A stretch of DNA of 64,000 bases from Modestobacter caceresii (GTDB taxonomy: Bacteria; Actinomycetota; Actinomycetes; Mycobacteriales; Geodermatophilaceae): positions 1 to 64,000 of the forward strand of contig NZ_JPMX01000008.1 of NCBI RefSeq assembly GCF_000761485.1. Direction: 5' to 3'. Shown here in pieces: positions 50,414 through 59,339 of the stretch. Under the pieces are notes generated by a model that had not been told where the DNA came from, did not search any database, and was given only the letters and a program-made list of their open reading frames with translations. Each line of letters opens with the position of its first letter. Position 1 is the stretch's first letter. The position numbers were made by a program, and so were the translations under genes.

Positions 50414-51781
50414 GTGACCCAGCACCAAGATCAGCAGACCGGCGCAGCCGGCGGCGACGACACCGCGCTGCGCCGGGCGATCAGCGGCCGGTTGCTCTAC
50501 CTGTTCATCCTCGGCGACGTCCTCGGCGCCGGGATCTACGCGCTGGTCGGGGAGATCGCCGGCGAGGCCGGCGGCGCGATCTGGGTGCCGATGCTGCTCG
50601 CCCTGCTGCTGGCGCTGCTCACCGCCGCCTCCTACGCCGAGCTGGTCACCAAGTACCCCCGGGCCGGCGGCTCGGCCGTCTTCGCCGAGCGGGCCTTCGG
50701 CAAGCCGCTGCTGTCGTTCCTGGTCGGCTACTGCATGCTCGCCGCCGGCGTCACCAGCGCCGCGGGCCTGTCCCTGGCCTTCGCCGGTGACTACCTCGGC
50801 GTCTTCCTCGACGTCCCGGCGGTGCCGGCCGCACTGGTGTTCCTGCTGCTGGTGGCGTCGCTCAACGCCCGCGGCATCCAGGAGTCGGTGCGGGCCAACG
50901 TGGTGATGACCGTGGTCGAGGTGTCCGGGCTCCTGCTGGTCGTCGTGCTGGGTGCGATCGTGCTCGGCCGCGGAGACGGCGACCCGGGCCGGGTGGTGCA
51001 GTTCCCCGACGGCGTCGCGCCCGGCACGGCGGTCCTGGCCGCGGCGATCCTGGCCTACTACTCCTTCGTCGGCTTCGAGGTCTCGGCCAACGTCGCCGAG
51101 GAGGTGCGCGACGTGCGGCGGGTCTACCCGCGGGCGCTGTTCGGTGCCCTGCTCACCGCCGGGGTCGTCTACGTGCTCGTCGGACTGGTCGCCTCGATCG
51201 TGTTGCCCGCCGACGAGCTGGCCGCCTCGACGGGCCCGCTGCTGGCCGTGGTGCAGGCCAGCGGGGTGGCGGTGCCCGACCAGCTGTTCAGCGCCATCGC
51301 GCTGATCGCCGTCGCCAACGGCGCCCTGCTCACCATGATCATGGCCAGCCGGATGGCGTTCGGGCTGGCCGAGCAGCGGCTCGTGCCCGCGGTGCTGGGC
51401 CGGGTGCTCCCGGTCCGGCGCACCCCGTGGGTGGCGATCGTGGTCACCACCGCGGTGGCGATGTCGCTGACCCTGGTCGGCGACCTGGGGGCGCTGGCGA
51501 ACATCGTCGTCCTGCTGCTGTTGCTGGTCTTCCTGAGCACGAACGTCGCGGTGCTCGTGCTGCGCCGCGACCGGGTGGCCGCCGAGCACTTCACCGCACC
51601 CGTCGTCCTGCCGGTGCTCGCGATCGGCTCGTGCCTGCTGCTGCTCTCGCAGCAGGAGGCCGTCACCTGGCTGCGGGCCGGGCTGCTGCTCCTGGTCGGG
51701 GTGCTGCTGTACCTGCTGGCCCAGGCACCCTGGTGGGGTGGCCGGCCGACCCGCCCGCGCGAGCCCGCCCCGGCCGGATGA
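50414..51781 (+). CDS. APC-family amino-acid permease
   Basis: The 455-residue membrane protein has about 12 helices. The first carries LGDVLGAGIYALVGEIAGEAGG, the substrate and sodium-site glycine motif of APC carriers, and helix 6 contains FVGFEVSANVAEEVRD. It should import or exchange an amino acid or polyamine; the substrate is unclear. The GTG start at 50414 lacks a strong ribosome site. It lies downstream of the K+ channel by 133 bp without an obvious operon link. Confidence 0.9.
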   Translation: MTQHQDQQTGAAGGDDTALRRAISGRLLYLFILGDVLGAGIYALVGEIAGEAGGAIWVPMLLALLLALLTAASYAELVTKYPRAGGSAVFAERAFGKPLLSFLVGYCMLAAGVTSAAGLSLAFAGDYLGVFLDVPAVPAALVFLLLVASLNARGIQESVRANVVMTVVEVSGLLLVVVLGAIVLGRGDGDPGRVVQFPDGVAPGTAVLAAAILAYYSFVGFEVSANVAEEVRDVRRVYPRALFGALLTAGVVYVLVGLVASIVLPADELAASTGPLLAVVQASGVAVPDQLFSAIALIAVANGALLTMIMASRMAFGLAEQRLVPAVLGRVLPVRRTPWVAIVVTTAVAMSLTLVGDLGALANIVVLLLLLVFLSTNVAVLVLRRDRVAAEHFTAPVVLPVLAIGSCLLLLSQQEAVTWLRAGLLLLVGVLLYLLAQAPWWGGRPTRPREPAPAG

Positions 51782-51919
51782 GACTGCAGGCGTGGCGGTC
51801 AACGACCACGGCGTGACGTTCGCGTGAAATGTGCCTGACGGTCCGTCGTCCTCCCGCCTTCCGGGTGAGGATGGCCGGGCACCGGCGAGAGGGCACCGGC
51901 GAGAGGAACGGACCTGCAG

Positions 51920-53464
51920 ATGACCGTGTCCCAACCGAGCGCGGTGGAGATCGGGCTGATGTCCGGCCGCGCCGGCTACGTCCTGCGGGCCAACGACCGC
52001 GGCGCCTTCACCGTCGCCTCCCCCACCCTGTACCCCCACATGTGGAGCTGGGACGCCGGCTTCGTGGCGCTGGGCATCGCGACGGTCTCGGTGCCGCGAG
52101 CGCTCAACGAGCTGCGCAGCCTGCTGTCCGGGCAGTGGGCGACCGGGATGATCCCGCACATCCTGTTCCACGAGCCCAGCGACTACTTCCCCGGTCCGGA
52201 GCGCTGGCGCACCCAGGTGGCCGCCGCCCGCCCGGCCGGGGTGCTGACCTCGGGCATCTGCCAGCCGCCGATCCACGTGATCGCGCTGTCCCGGATCCTG
52301 CACGACGCCCGCCGGAGGGGCGGGGCGGACCAGGAGCTGGCCGAGGAGTTCGTCCGGGAGACGTTCGACCAGTGGCTGGCCTGGCACCAGTACCTGGCCA
52401 CCGCCCGCGACCCGTACTCCTACGGGCTGGTGGAGATCCACCACGGCTGGGAGTCGGGGATGGACGACTCCCCACGCTGGGACTCCCCGTACGCCAACGT
52501 GCACCCCCAGCCGGACATGCCGCCGTTCGTCCGCGCCGACCTCGCGCACGTCGCCGACCCGTCGCAGCGACCGAGTGACACCGAGTACGCCCGCTACCTG
52601 TGGCTGGTGGAGCAGAAGGTCCGCACCCGCTACGACGACACCGCCTACCGGGCGACCGGCGACTTCGTGGTGGGCGACGTGCTGGTCTCCGCCCTGCTGG
52701 CCGCCGCCAGCGACCTGCTCGCCGACATGGGCGAGGAGCTCGGGGTCGGCGGCGGCACGGCCGGGGGCGTGGAGCAGTCCCGCGCCATCGCCCGCCGGTT
52801 CCGCACCGGGGTGCTGCGCTCGGTCGACCCGCAGACCGGGTTGGCCCGCGACCTGGACCTGCGCACCGGCCAGTGGCTGGACGTGGAGAGCGCCGCCGGG
52901 TTCGCCCCGCTGCTGTGCGGCGGCGACGAGGCACTCACCCGCCGGCAGCGCGACCTGCTGCTCGGGCCACGGTGGTGCGGGCACTCCCGGCTGCGCTGGC
53001 CGGTCATGCCGTCGGTCTCCCCCGCCTCACCGGCGTTCCGCGAGCAGACCTACTGGCGCGGGCCGCAGTGGCCGGTGCTCAACTGGCTGATGGCCTGGGC
53101 GCTCAACCGCTCCGGTGAGACCGAGGCGGCCAACCAGCTGCGGCTGGCCGGGCTCTCCCAGCTGATCGACTGCGACTTCGCCGAGTACTACCAGCCGGTG
53201 ACCGGCGAGACGCTCGGCAGCCGCGACCAGTCGTGGACGGCGGCGATCGCACTGGACTTCCTGGCCGCCCGGCGCCCGGCGCAACGGCGCCCGGTCCGCT
53301 GGCTGACCAGCGAGCTGCCGCGGATCACCCCCGCCCACCGGGACGCCCACCGGGCGGCCCAGCACGCCTCGCCCACTCCGCACGCCGGGCACCTCGCCGG
53401 GCACCGCCCGCCGCACAGCCGCGGCCCGGCCACCACCCCGCAGCCGCAGCAGCGGCCGTCCTGA
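51920..53464 (+). CDS. Glucosylglycerate-hydrolase-like GH63 enzyme
   Basis: The 514-residue protein matches the (alpha/alpha)6 hydrolases of the mannosylglycerate/glucosylglycerate hydrolase group. It has YPHMWSWDAGF near residue 38-48, HHGWESGMDDSPRWD around residue 175-190 and YWRGPQWPVLNWLMAWALN further on. Asp182 falls exactly at the position I recall as catalytic acid in the mycobacterial enzyme, and Glu422 (FAEYYQP) is the likely base. It would split glucosylglycerate, a compatible solute stored under salt or nitrogen stress. The last 65 residues are an unusual His/Pro/Ala-rich tail. GAGAGGAACG lies 8-17 bases upstream. Confidence 0.82.
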   Translation: MTVSQPSAVEIGLMSGRAGYVLRANDRGAFTVASPTLYPHMWSWDAGFVALGIATVSVPRALNELRSLLSGQWATGMIPHILFHEPSDYFPGPERWRTQVAAARPAGVLTSGICQPPIHVIALSRILHDARRRGGADQELAEEFVRETFDQWLAWHQYLATARDPYSYGLVEIHHGWESGMDDSPRWDSPYANVHPQPDMPPFVRADLAHVADPSQRPSDTEYARYLWLVEQKVRTRYDDTAYRATGDFVVGDVLVSALLAAASDLLADMGEELGVGGGTAGGVEQSRAIARRFRTGVLRSVDPQTGLARDLDLRTGQWLDVESAAGFAPLLCGGDEALTRRQRDLLLGPRWCGHSRLRWPVMPSVSPASPAFREQTYWRGPQWPVLNWLMAWALNRSGETEAANQLRLAGLSQLIDCDFAEYYQPVTGETLGSRDQSWTAAIALDFLAARRPAQRRPVRWLTSELPRITPAHRDAHRAAQHASPTPHAGHLAGHRPPHSRGPATTPQPQQRPS

Positions 53465-53478
53465 CCCCGCCGGGCCGA

Positions 53479-53501
53479 GCGGGCTCCGGGGTGGAGCCCG
53501 C
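53479..53501. terminator. Bidirectional stem-loop
   Basis: GCGGGCTCC and GGAGCCCGC form a 9-bp stem with a 5-nt loop, 14 bp after the hydrolase stop and 12 bp before the convergent aldo/keto reductase stop. Confidence 0.6.
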
Positions 53502-53512
53502 CCGGCCAGGTC

Positions 53513-54514
53513 TCAGGGCCGCGGGTCCGGGCTCTTGGTCAGCGCCGGGTCGGTCAGCGCCACCGGGGCGAGCACCTCGTCGATCCGCCGCTTGACGTCG
53601 TCGTCGAGCCGGACCCCGGAGGCCTTGACGTTGTCGGTCACCTGCTCCGGGCGGCTGGCGCCGATGATCGCCGCCGCCACGTTCTCCTCCTGCAGCACCC
53701 AGGCCACCGCCAGCGTGGCCATCGTCAGCCCCAGGTCGTCGGCGATGGGCTTGAGCTCCTGCACCCGCTCCAGGACGTCGTCCTTCAGCCAGCGGGCGAT
53801 CATGTTCGCCCCGCCGCCCTTCTCGTCGGTCGCCCGCGAGCCGGCCGGGACGGGCTGGCCCGGCAGGTACTTGCCGGTGAGCACGCCCTGGGCGATCGGG
53901 GAGAAGACGATCTGGCTGATGCCCAGCTCACGGGAGGCCGGGATGACCTCGGCCTCGGGCACCCGGTAGAGCGCGGAGTACTGCGGCTGGTTGGACACCA
54001 GCGGGATCCTGAGCTCGTCGGCGAGGGCCTTGGCCGCCCGGATCTGCTCGGCCCGCCACTCCGAGACGCCGATGTAGAGCGCCTTGCCGCTGCGCACGAC
54101 GTCGGCGAAGGCCAGCATCGTCTCCTCCAGCGGCGTCTCGTGGTCGTAGCGGTGCGCCTGGTAGAGGTCGAGGTAGTCGGTGCCGAGGCGGGTCAGCGAG
54201 GCGTCGATCGACTCGAGCACGTGCTTGCGGGACAGGCCGCGGTCGTTCCGGCCGGGCCCGGTCGGCCAGTAGACCTTGCTGAACAGCTCGATCCCGCTGC
54301 GCCGCTCACCGGCCAGCGCCTTGCCCAGCACCTCCTCGGCGCGGCCACCGGCGTACACGTCGGCGGTGTCGAAGGTGGTGATGCCGGCGTCCAGCGCGGC
54401 GCGGACGCAGGCGTTGGCCGCGTCGGACTCCACCTGGCCGCCGTGGGTGATCCAGTTGCCGTAGGTGATCTCGCTGATCTTCAGGCCGCTGCGGCCCAGG
54501 TGTCGGAACTCCAT
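53513..54514 (-). CDS. Aldo/keto reductase (AKR6/7-like)
   Basis: The 333-residue TIM-barrel protein contains DTADVY (Asp and Tyr of the tetrad), FSKVYW (Lys) and YQAHRYD (His). The C-terminal nucleotide-binding loop is IGASRPEQVTDNV, as in the YhdN/KCNAB-like group. It reduces an aldehyde or ketone with NADPH. ATG 54514 begins the common MEFRHLGRSGLKIS terminus. It converges on the GH63-like gene. Confidence 0.92.
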   Translation of the reverse strand: MEFRHLGRSGLKISEITYGNWITHGGQVESDAANACVRAALDAGITTFDTADVYAGGRAEEVLGKALAGERRSGIELFSKVYWPTGPGRNDRGLSRKHVLESIDASLTRLGTDYLDLYQAHRYDHETPLEETMLAFADVVRSGKALYIGVSEWRAEQIRAAKALADELRIPLVSNQPQYSALYRVPEAEVIPASRELGISQIVFSPIAQGVLTGKYLPGQPVPAGSRATDEKGGGANMIARWLKDDVLERVQELKPIADDLGLTMATLAVAWVLQEENVAAAIIGASRPEQVTDNVKASGVRLDDDVKRRIDEVLAPVALTDPALTKSPDPRP

Positions 54515-54638
54515 GTGTCGTTCCTACCCGCTGGCCCAGGTCACGGCTCGGCATCGACTCCGCGGCCGACGGGAGTGCGGCGCAGGGAACGGGGCAGTCC
54601 CTCCACCGACGACGCCCACGACCTGAAGGAGCCCCCCT

Positions 54639-55145
54639 GTGAAGCGGACGATGCTCTTCTCCGCCACCGCCGCCGCCGCCCTCGGGCTCACCGCCTGCGG
54701 GGGCGAGAGCACGGCCGGCGTCGGGGGCTCCATCGAAGGGCTGGGCAACGGGGAGGTGACCGAGAGCCCCGCGGTGCTGGTCGACCTGACCGGCGAGCTG
54801 GTCGACCCCGAGGGCAGCGTGCTGGGCACCGCCACCTTCACCAGCACCGACACCGGCACGGAGATCGAGGTGGAGGCCAGCGGGCTGACCCCGGGCGACC
54901 ACGACATGCTCCTGGTCAGCGAGGGCGGCTGCACCGAGGGCGCGGTCGACAGCGCCCCGGTGGCCGACCTCCCGGCGCTGCCGGTGACCGAGCAGGAGAT
55001 CGGCCAGCTGGACACCCTGGCCGGGGAGTTCGACCTGGACCTGCTGGCCGACGAGGACGGCACCTCGCTCATCGTGCTGCCGCTGGACGACGAGGTCCTC
55101 GCCGAGGGCGCCGCCTGGTCTGCCTGCGCCTCGATCGAGGGCTGA
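54639..55145 (+). CDS. Cu/Zn-SOD-fold lipoprotein without the metal-ligand histidines
   Basis: The 168-residue protein has a lipobox LTAC (Cys20), so it should be a membrane-anchored lipoprotein. The mature part resembles Cu/Zn superoxide dismutase: ATFTSTDTGTEIEVEASGL, then GLTPGDHDMLLVSEGGC, where the active enzyme has GxxPGxHGxHxHxxGxC. Here the first His of the H-x-H pair is kept as part of DHDM but the following His are replaced, and the C-terminal SOD segment lacks the other ligands. It is probably not a dismutase. GTG 54639 follows GAAGGAGCCC. Confidence 0.6.
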   Translation: MKRTMLFSATAAAALGLTACGGESTAGVGGSIEGLGNGEVTESPAVLVDLTGELVDPEGSVLGTATFTSTDTGTEIEVEASGLTPGDHDMLLVSEGGCTEGAVDSAPVADLPALPVTEQEIGQLDTLAGEFDLDLLADEDGTSLIVLPLDDEVLAEGAAWSACASIEG

Positions 55146-55270
55146 CGGCGGGACCCACGCCCGGGTGCAGCCTGCGCCACCTCGGGTGACCCCCGGGCGG
55201 GATCGATCGGGGCGGTCTCCCCGGACAGGCTCGGGAGGTCCGCACGACCGACCCGCCTCCAGGAGTCCCC

Positions 55271-56455
55271 GTGTCCGCAGCCACCCACCCGAACCGCTCC
55301 CCCGTCCCGCGCCGCACCTGGGCCACGCTGCTGGTCGCCGCCGCCACGGTGACCGCCGCCGGCACCACCGGCCTGCTGAGCCCGGACGACGCGGCGGCCG
55401 ATGCCGCCCGGCCGGCGCACGCCTTGCAGGACGAGCTGGACGGGCTCGTCGCCGACGACGGCTTCCCCGGCGCGCTCGCCGCCGTCCGCGGCCCGGGCGG
55501 CCGGGTGCACCACCTCACCGCCGGGGTCGGCGACCTGACCACCGGCGAGCCGGTACCGGTCGACGGCGAGGTGCGGATCGCCAGCAACACCAAGACCTTC
55601 GTCGCCACCGTCGTCCTGCAGCTGGTCGAGGAGGGGCTCGTCGATCTGGATGCCCCGATCGAGAGGTACCTGCCCGGGCTCGTTCGCGGCCCCGGCGGCG
55701 ACGGCAACGCCATCACCGTGCGCCAGCTGCTGCAGCACACCAGCGGCCTGCCCGACTACGACGACGTCGTGGTGGCCGACTACCTCGCGGTGCAGCACCG
55801 CTACGTCGAGCCGCACCAGCTGCTCGACATCGCACTGGCCCGGCCGGCCTCCTTCGCCCCCGACGCCGGCTGGGAGTACAGCAACACCAACTACGTGCTG
55901 GCCGGACTGCTCGTCCAGGAGGTCACCGGACGGCCGATCGGCGAGGAGGTCACCAGCCGGGTGGTCGAGCCGCTCGACCTGGACGACACCTACTGGCCGC
56001 ACGAGGGCGAGCAGGAGCTCCGCGGCGCCCACCCGCACGGCTACTACGCACCCGAGCCGGGGGCCGAGCAGGCCGACGTCACCGTGCAGGACCCGTCCTT
56101 CGGCTGGGCCGCCGGGCAGCTGGTCGCCAGCCCCGGCGACCTGCTCGAGTTCTTCACCGCCCTGGTCGACGGCGAGCTGCTCGGCCCGGCGATGCTCGCC
56201 GAGATGCAGTCGACGGTGTCGGCGCCCGGCTCGGCCGCCAGTGGTGACGAGGCCTACGGCCTGGGGCTGCAGACCTTCACGCTCAGCTGCGGCGGCACCG
56301 CCTGGACCCACGGCGGTGACATCCCCGGCTACGAGACCCGCAGCGCGGTCACCGAGGACGGGCGCGGCGCGGTCGTCGCGGTCACCGCGCTGCCCACCGA
56401 GCTGGAGCAGATCGTGCACGTCGAGGACGTCGTCGACGCCGCCGTCTGCGGGTGA
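55271..56455 (+). CDS. Exported serine hydrolase, beta-lactamase/PBP4-like
   Basis: The 394-residue protein has a signal peptide (about residues 15-45) and a beta-lactamase-like fold. The motifs are SNTK (SxxK, after RIA), YSNTN (YxN) and HGGDIPG (the third, HxG), so it should form an acyl-enzyme. Relatives include D-alanyl-D-alanine carboxypeptidases and esterases (class C type). Its substrate is not predictable. GTG 55271 follows CAGGAGTCCCC. A perfect terminator follows. Confidence 0.9.
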   Translation: MSAATHPNRSPVPRRTWATLLVAAATVTAAGTTGLLSPDDAAADAARPAHALQDELDGLVADDGFPGALAAVRGPGGRVHHLTAGVGDLTTGEPVPVDGEVRIASNTKTFVATVVLQLVEEGLVDLDAPIERYLPGLVRGPGGDGNAITVRQLLQHTSGLPDYDDVVVADYLAVQHRYVEPHQLLDIALARPASFAPDAGWEYSNTNYVLAGLLVQEVTGRPIGEEVTSRVVEPLDLDDTYWPHEGEQELRGAHPHGYYAPEPGAEQADVTVQDPSFGWAAGQLVASPGDLLEFFTALVDGELLGPAMLAEMQSTVSAPGSAASGDEAYGLGLQTFTLSCGGTAWTHGGDIPGYETRSAVTEDGRGAVVAVTALPTELEQIVHVEDVVDAAVCG

Positions 56456-56460
56456 ACGAC

Positions 56461-56494
56461 GACCCCGGCTGCGCCGTCGTGCGCAGCCGGGGTC
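56461..56494. terminator. Bidirectional terminator, 14-bp perfect stem
   Basis: GACCCCGGCTGCGC, a 6-nt loop, and the exact complement, between the stops of the serine hydrolase and the convergent response regulator. Confidence 0.85.
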
Positions 56495-56495
56495 C

Positions 56496-57146
56496 TCAGC
56501 GCAGCGGCACCAGCCCCGACTCGTAGGCAGCGATCACGGCCTGCGTGCGGTCCCGGGCGCCCAGCTTGCGCAGCAGGCTGCTGACGTGGGTCTTGACGGT
56601 CTGCAGGCCGAGGAACAGCTCGGTGGCGATCTCACCGTTGCTCAGCCCGTGCGCCATCAGCCGCAGCACGTCCGCCTCTCGATCGGTCAACGCCACCCGC
56701 GCCGCACCTCGGGCCGTGCCCCCGCCCGCGTGCCGCGCAGCGAGGGAGCGGATCGCGGCCGGGAACAGCAGGCTCTCGCCCCGGGCGACGACCCGCACGG
56801 CGTCCACGATCTCGGCCGGCCGCGCGCGCTTGGGGAGGAACCCGTCGGCGCCGGCGTGCAGGGCCGCGACCACGTTCTCGTCGTCGGCGAAGGTGGTCAG
56901 CACCAGGACGCGCGGAGCGGTGGGATGCCGCCGGCGCAGCGTTCGGGTCGCCTCGATGCCGTCGACCAGCGGCATCCGGATGTCCAGGACGACGACGTCC
57001 GGGCACGACCGCGCCACCGCCGGCCCGACCACGGCTCCGTCCGCGACCTCGCCGACCACCTCGACGTCCTCCTGCGCGTCGAGGATGGCGCGCAGGCCGC
57101 TGCGCACCAGCTCCTCGTCGTCGACCAGCAGCACCCGGATCGTCAT
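56496..57146 (-). CDS. NarL/LuxR-family response regulator
   Basis: The 216-residue protein has a receiver domain (DDEE near residue 9, phospho-acceptor Asp in VVLDIRMP, Lys in LPKRARP) and a LuxR HTH (LTDREADVLRLMAHGLSNGEIA, KTHVSSLLRKLGARD). It overlaps the histidine-kinase stop by ATGA and is its partner. The divergently encoded ABC transporter upstream of the kinase gene is the likely target. Confidence 0.93.
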   Translation of the reverse strand: MTIRVLLVDDEELVRSGLRAILDAQEDVEVVGEVADGAVVGPAVARSCPDVVVLDIRMPLVDGIEATRTLRRRHPTAPRVLVLTTFADDENVVAALHAGADGFLPKRARPAEIVDAVRVVARGESLLFPAAIRSLAARHAGGGTARGAARVALTDREADVLRLMAHGLSNGEIATELFLGLQTVKTHVSSLLRKLGARDRTQAVIAAYESGLVPLR

Positions 57147-58318
57147 CCCGGCACCGGCAACCGGACGGCGACCCGCCAGCCTCCGTCGACCCGACCGGCC
57201 TCCGCGGTGCCACCGAGCGCCGCGACCCGGTGTTGCAGGCCGGGCACCCCGCTGCCGGTGCCGGCCGTCGCGGGCAGCGCCGCCGGGACCGGGTTGCGGA
57301 CGTCGACCACCAGTCCCCCGCCGCCCACCTCGACCTGCAGCCGCACCGGCACCGGGCCGGCGTGCCGCAGCGCGTTGGTGAGCGCCTCCTGCACGATCCG
57401 GTACCCCTCCTCCGAGAGCTGCCCCGGCAGGTCGGCCACCCGGCCCGTGACGTGCAGGTCGACCTGCGCCCCGGCGGCCTCGGCCGAGCGCACCAGCCGG
57501 TCGAGGTCGGCCAGCGTGGGCGCCGCGACAGGCGGGCGGGTGGTGTCGCGCAGCAGGCCGAGCACCCGTTCCAGGTCGTCGGCAGCCTGCCGGGCGCAGT
57601 CCTCGATGGCGCGGAGCGCGCCGTCGACGAAGGCAGGGTCACGGCCGGCGACCTCCCGCGCTGCGCCGGCCTGGAGCAGCGTGACCGTCAGCGCGTGCCC
57701 GATCGAGTCGTGCAGCTCGGCGGCCAGCCGGGTGCGCTCCAGCAGCCGCTCGGTGCGGGCCCGCTGCGCGGCCAGCCGCTCGGCCGCCGAGGGGTGCAGC
57801 AGGTGCCGGGCGGCCGCCGCGAGCAGCGCGCCGAGGGCGGCCAGGGCGTACACCAGCGCGATCACCAGCAGCAGTGCGAGCGGCAGGCCGACCCAGCCCG
57901 GGACGCTCGCCGCGGGCCACCGTGCCGACGGGAGGCCCAGCAGGGACCAGGCGGCGGCCACGGCGACCGCCGCCAGCTGACCGGCCAGCACGCCGAGCTC
58001 GACCCGCACGACCAGCCAGCCCAGCAGCCGGGCCCGGTCCGACCAGCTGCGCGACGGCTCGACCGTGACGTCGTCGTCGCCGGGCAGTACCAGGGCGCGC
58101 GCCTGGACGCCCTCGCTGCGCCGCACCACCGGGACGGCGGCCAGCAGCGCCAGGAGCGGCAGCGGCGCCAGCGCGAGCCCGGCCAGCGTGGCGGGTGAGG
58201 TGTCCTCCAGGCCCGGCCAGACCATCGCGCAGGCGGCCGCGACCCACAGCCCGACCGCCAGGTGCAGGACGCGCGTCCACGTCGTCCTGCTGGTCACCGG
58301 TCGCAGCACGCTGTGCAC
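57143..58318 (-). CDS. Sensor histidine kinase, NarL-partner type
   Basis: The 391-residue protein has two hydrophobic pairs at the N-terminus (about residues 15-60 and 100-165), a dimerisation helix with the phospho-acceptor His in LAAELHDSIGHALT, and a C-terminal HATPase domain with NALRHAG and GSGVPGLQHRV. The start is uncertain. GTG 58318 is used, but GTG 58297 would be translationally coupled (GTGA) to a possible ten-codon upstream frame. Downstream it overlaps its response regulator. It is divergent from an ABC transporter, often the arrangement of antibiotic-sensing pairs. Confidence 0.9.
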   Translation of the reverse strand: MHSVLRPVTSRTTWTRVLHLAVGLWVAAACAMVWPGLEDTSPATLAGLALAPLPLLALLAAVPVVRRSEGVQARALVLPGDDDVTVEPSRSWSDRARLLGWLVVRVELGVLAGQLAAVAVAAAWSLLGLPSARWPAASVPGWVGLPLALLLVIALVYALAALGALLAAAARHLLHPSAAERLAAQRARTERLLERTRLAAELHDSIGHALTVTLLQAGAAREVAGRDPAFVDGALRAIEDCARQAADDLERVLGLLRDTTRPPVAAPTLADLDRLVRSAEAAGAQVDLHVTGRVADLPGQLSEEGYRIVQEALTNALRHAGPVPVRLQVEVGGGGLVVDVRNPVPAALPATAGTGSGVPGLQHRVAALGGTAEAGRVDGGWRVAVRLPVPG

Positions 58319-58326
58319 GCGGCCAT
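58294..58326 (-). CDS. Possible ten-codon upstream reading frame with three cysteines
   Basis: The reading MAACTACCDR starts at ATG 58326, where GGGAG lies eight bases upstream, a better ribosome site than any start of the kinase. Its stop overlaps GTG 58297 of the kinase frame as GTGA. It may control kinase translation, but a short frame of this kind is easily due to chance. Confidence 0.2.
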   Translation of the reverse strand: MAACTACCDR

Positions 58327-58448
58327 GATCCCGTCTCCCGGCCGCCCGCGGCCTCCCGCTGGAGAGGGAGCCGGACGGACCGTGCGGTGGAGGTGCCGGG
58401 GCGCCGGGTCGGCCAGCGTGGACGCATGCCGGACGACGGGAGCGGGAC

Positions 58449-59339
58449 GTGATCGAGGTGCGTGGACTGACCAAGCGGTACGGCCCGGTGACCGCGGTGG
58501 CCGGGCTGACCTTCGACGTGCCCCCGGGCGTGGTCACCGCCTTCCTGGGGGCGAACGGGGCCGGGAAGTCGACCACGCTGCGGATGCTGCTCGGGCTGGA
58601 CCGGCCGACCGCCGGCACGGCCCGCATCGACGGTCAGCACTACGCCGAGCTGCGCGACCCGCTGCGGACCGTGGGTTCACTGCTCGACAGCAGCGCACCC
58701 CACCCCGGCCGCACCGCCCGGGCACACCTGCGCTGGCTCGCCGCGAGCAACCGCGTCCCCGGACACCGGATCGACGAGGTCCTCGACCTGGTCCACCTGA
58801 CCGCCGTCGCCGATCGGCGGGTGCGCGGGTTCTCGTTGGGCATGCGCCAACGGCTCGGCCTGGCCGCGGCCCTGCTCGGGGACCCGTCGGTGCTGCTGCT
58901 GGACGAACCGGTCAACGGCCTGGACGCCGAGGGCATCCGGTGGCTGCGCACCTCGCTGCGGCGGCTGGCCGCCGAGGGCCGCACGGTCGTCGTCTCCAGC
59001 CACCTGATGAGCGAGGTCGAACAGACCGCCGACCACCTGCTCGTGATCAGCCGCGGCCGGATGCTGGCCGACACCCCGCTGCCCGACTTCCTCGCCGCGC
59101 ACTCCGCCGCCCGGGTGCTGGTGCGCACGCCGCAGGCCCGCCGGCTGGCGGAGCTGCTGACCGCCGGCGGCGCCGCCGCCGCGGTCCAGCCGGACGGCTC
59201 GCTGCACGTCTCCGGCGTCGGTGCGGACGACGTCAGTGCGGTCGCTGCCCGGCACGGGGTGCCGCTGCTGGCGCTGGGCACCGACCACCGGTCGCTGGAG
59301 GACGCCTTCCTGGCCCTCACCACCGGAGCCGACACGTGA
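58449..59339 (+). CDS. ABC transporter ATP-binding protein
   Basis: The 296-residue protein has Walker A GANGAGKST (about residues 35-43), the signature FSLGMRQRLG, Walker B VLLLDEPVNGLD and the H-loop His in SSHLMSE. The C-terminal 80 residues after the nucleotide-binding domain resemble the extension of CcmA/NatA-type export ATPases. It works with the next gene as a two-component drug or peptide exporter. It is divergent from the histidine kinase. GTG 58449 follows GGGAGCGGGAC. Confidence 0.95.
   Translation: MIEVRGLTKRYGPVTAVAGLTFDVPPGVVTAFLGANGAGKSTTLRMLLGLDRPTAGTARIDGQHYAELRDPLRTVGSLLDSSAPHPGRTARAHLRWLAASNRVPGHRIDEVLDLVHLTAVADRRVRGFSLGMRQRLGLAAALLGDPSVLLLDEPVNGLDAEGIRWLRTSLRRLAAEGRTVVVSSHLMSEVEQTADHLLVISRGRMLADTPLPDFLAAHSAARVLVRTPQARRLAELLTAGGAAAAVQPDGSLHVSGVGADDVSAVAARHGVPLLALGTDHRSLEDAFLALTTGADT

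Noticed and set aside
51815-51845. GlnR-type site before the glucosylglycerate-hydrolase-like gene
   Set aside because: GTGAC-N6-GTGAAA resembles one half-site, but the second half does not match the GAAAC pattern well, and chance is likely.
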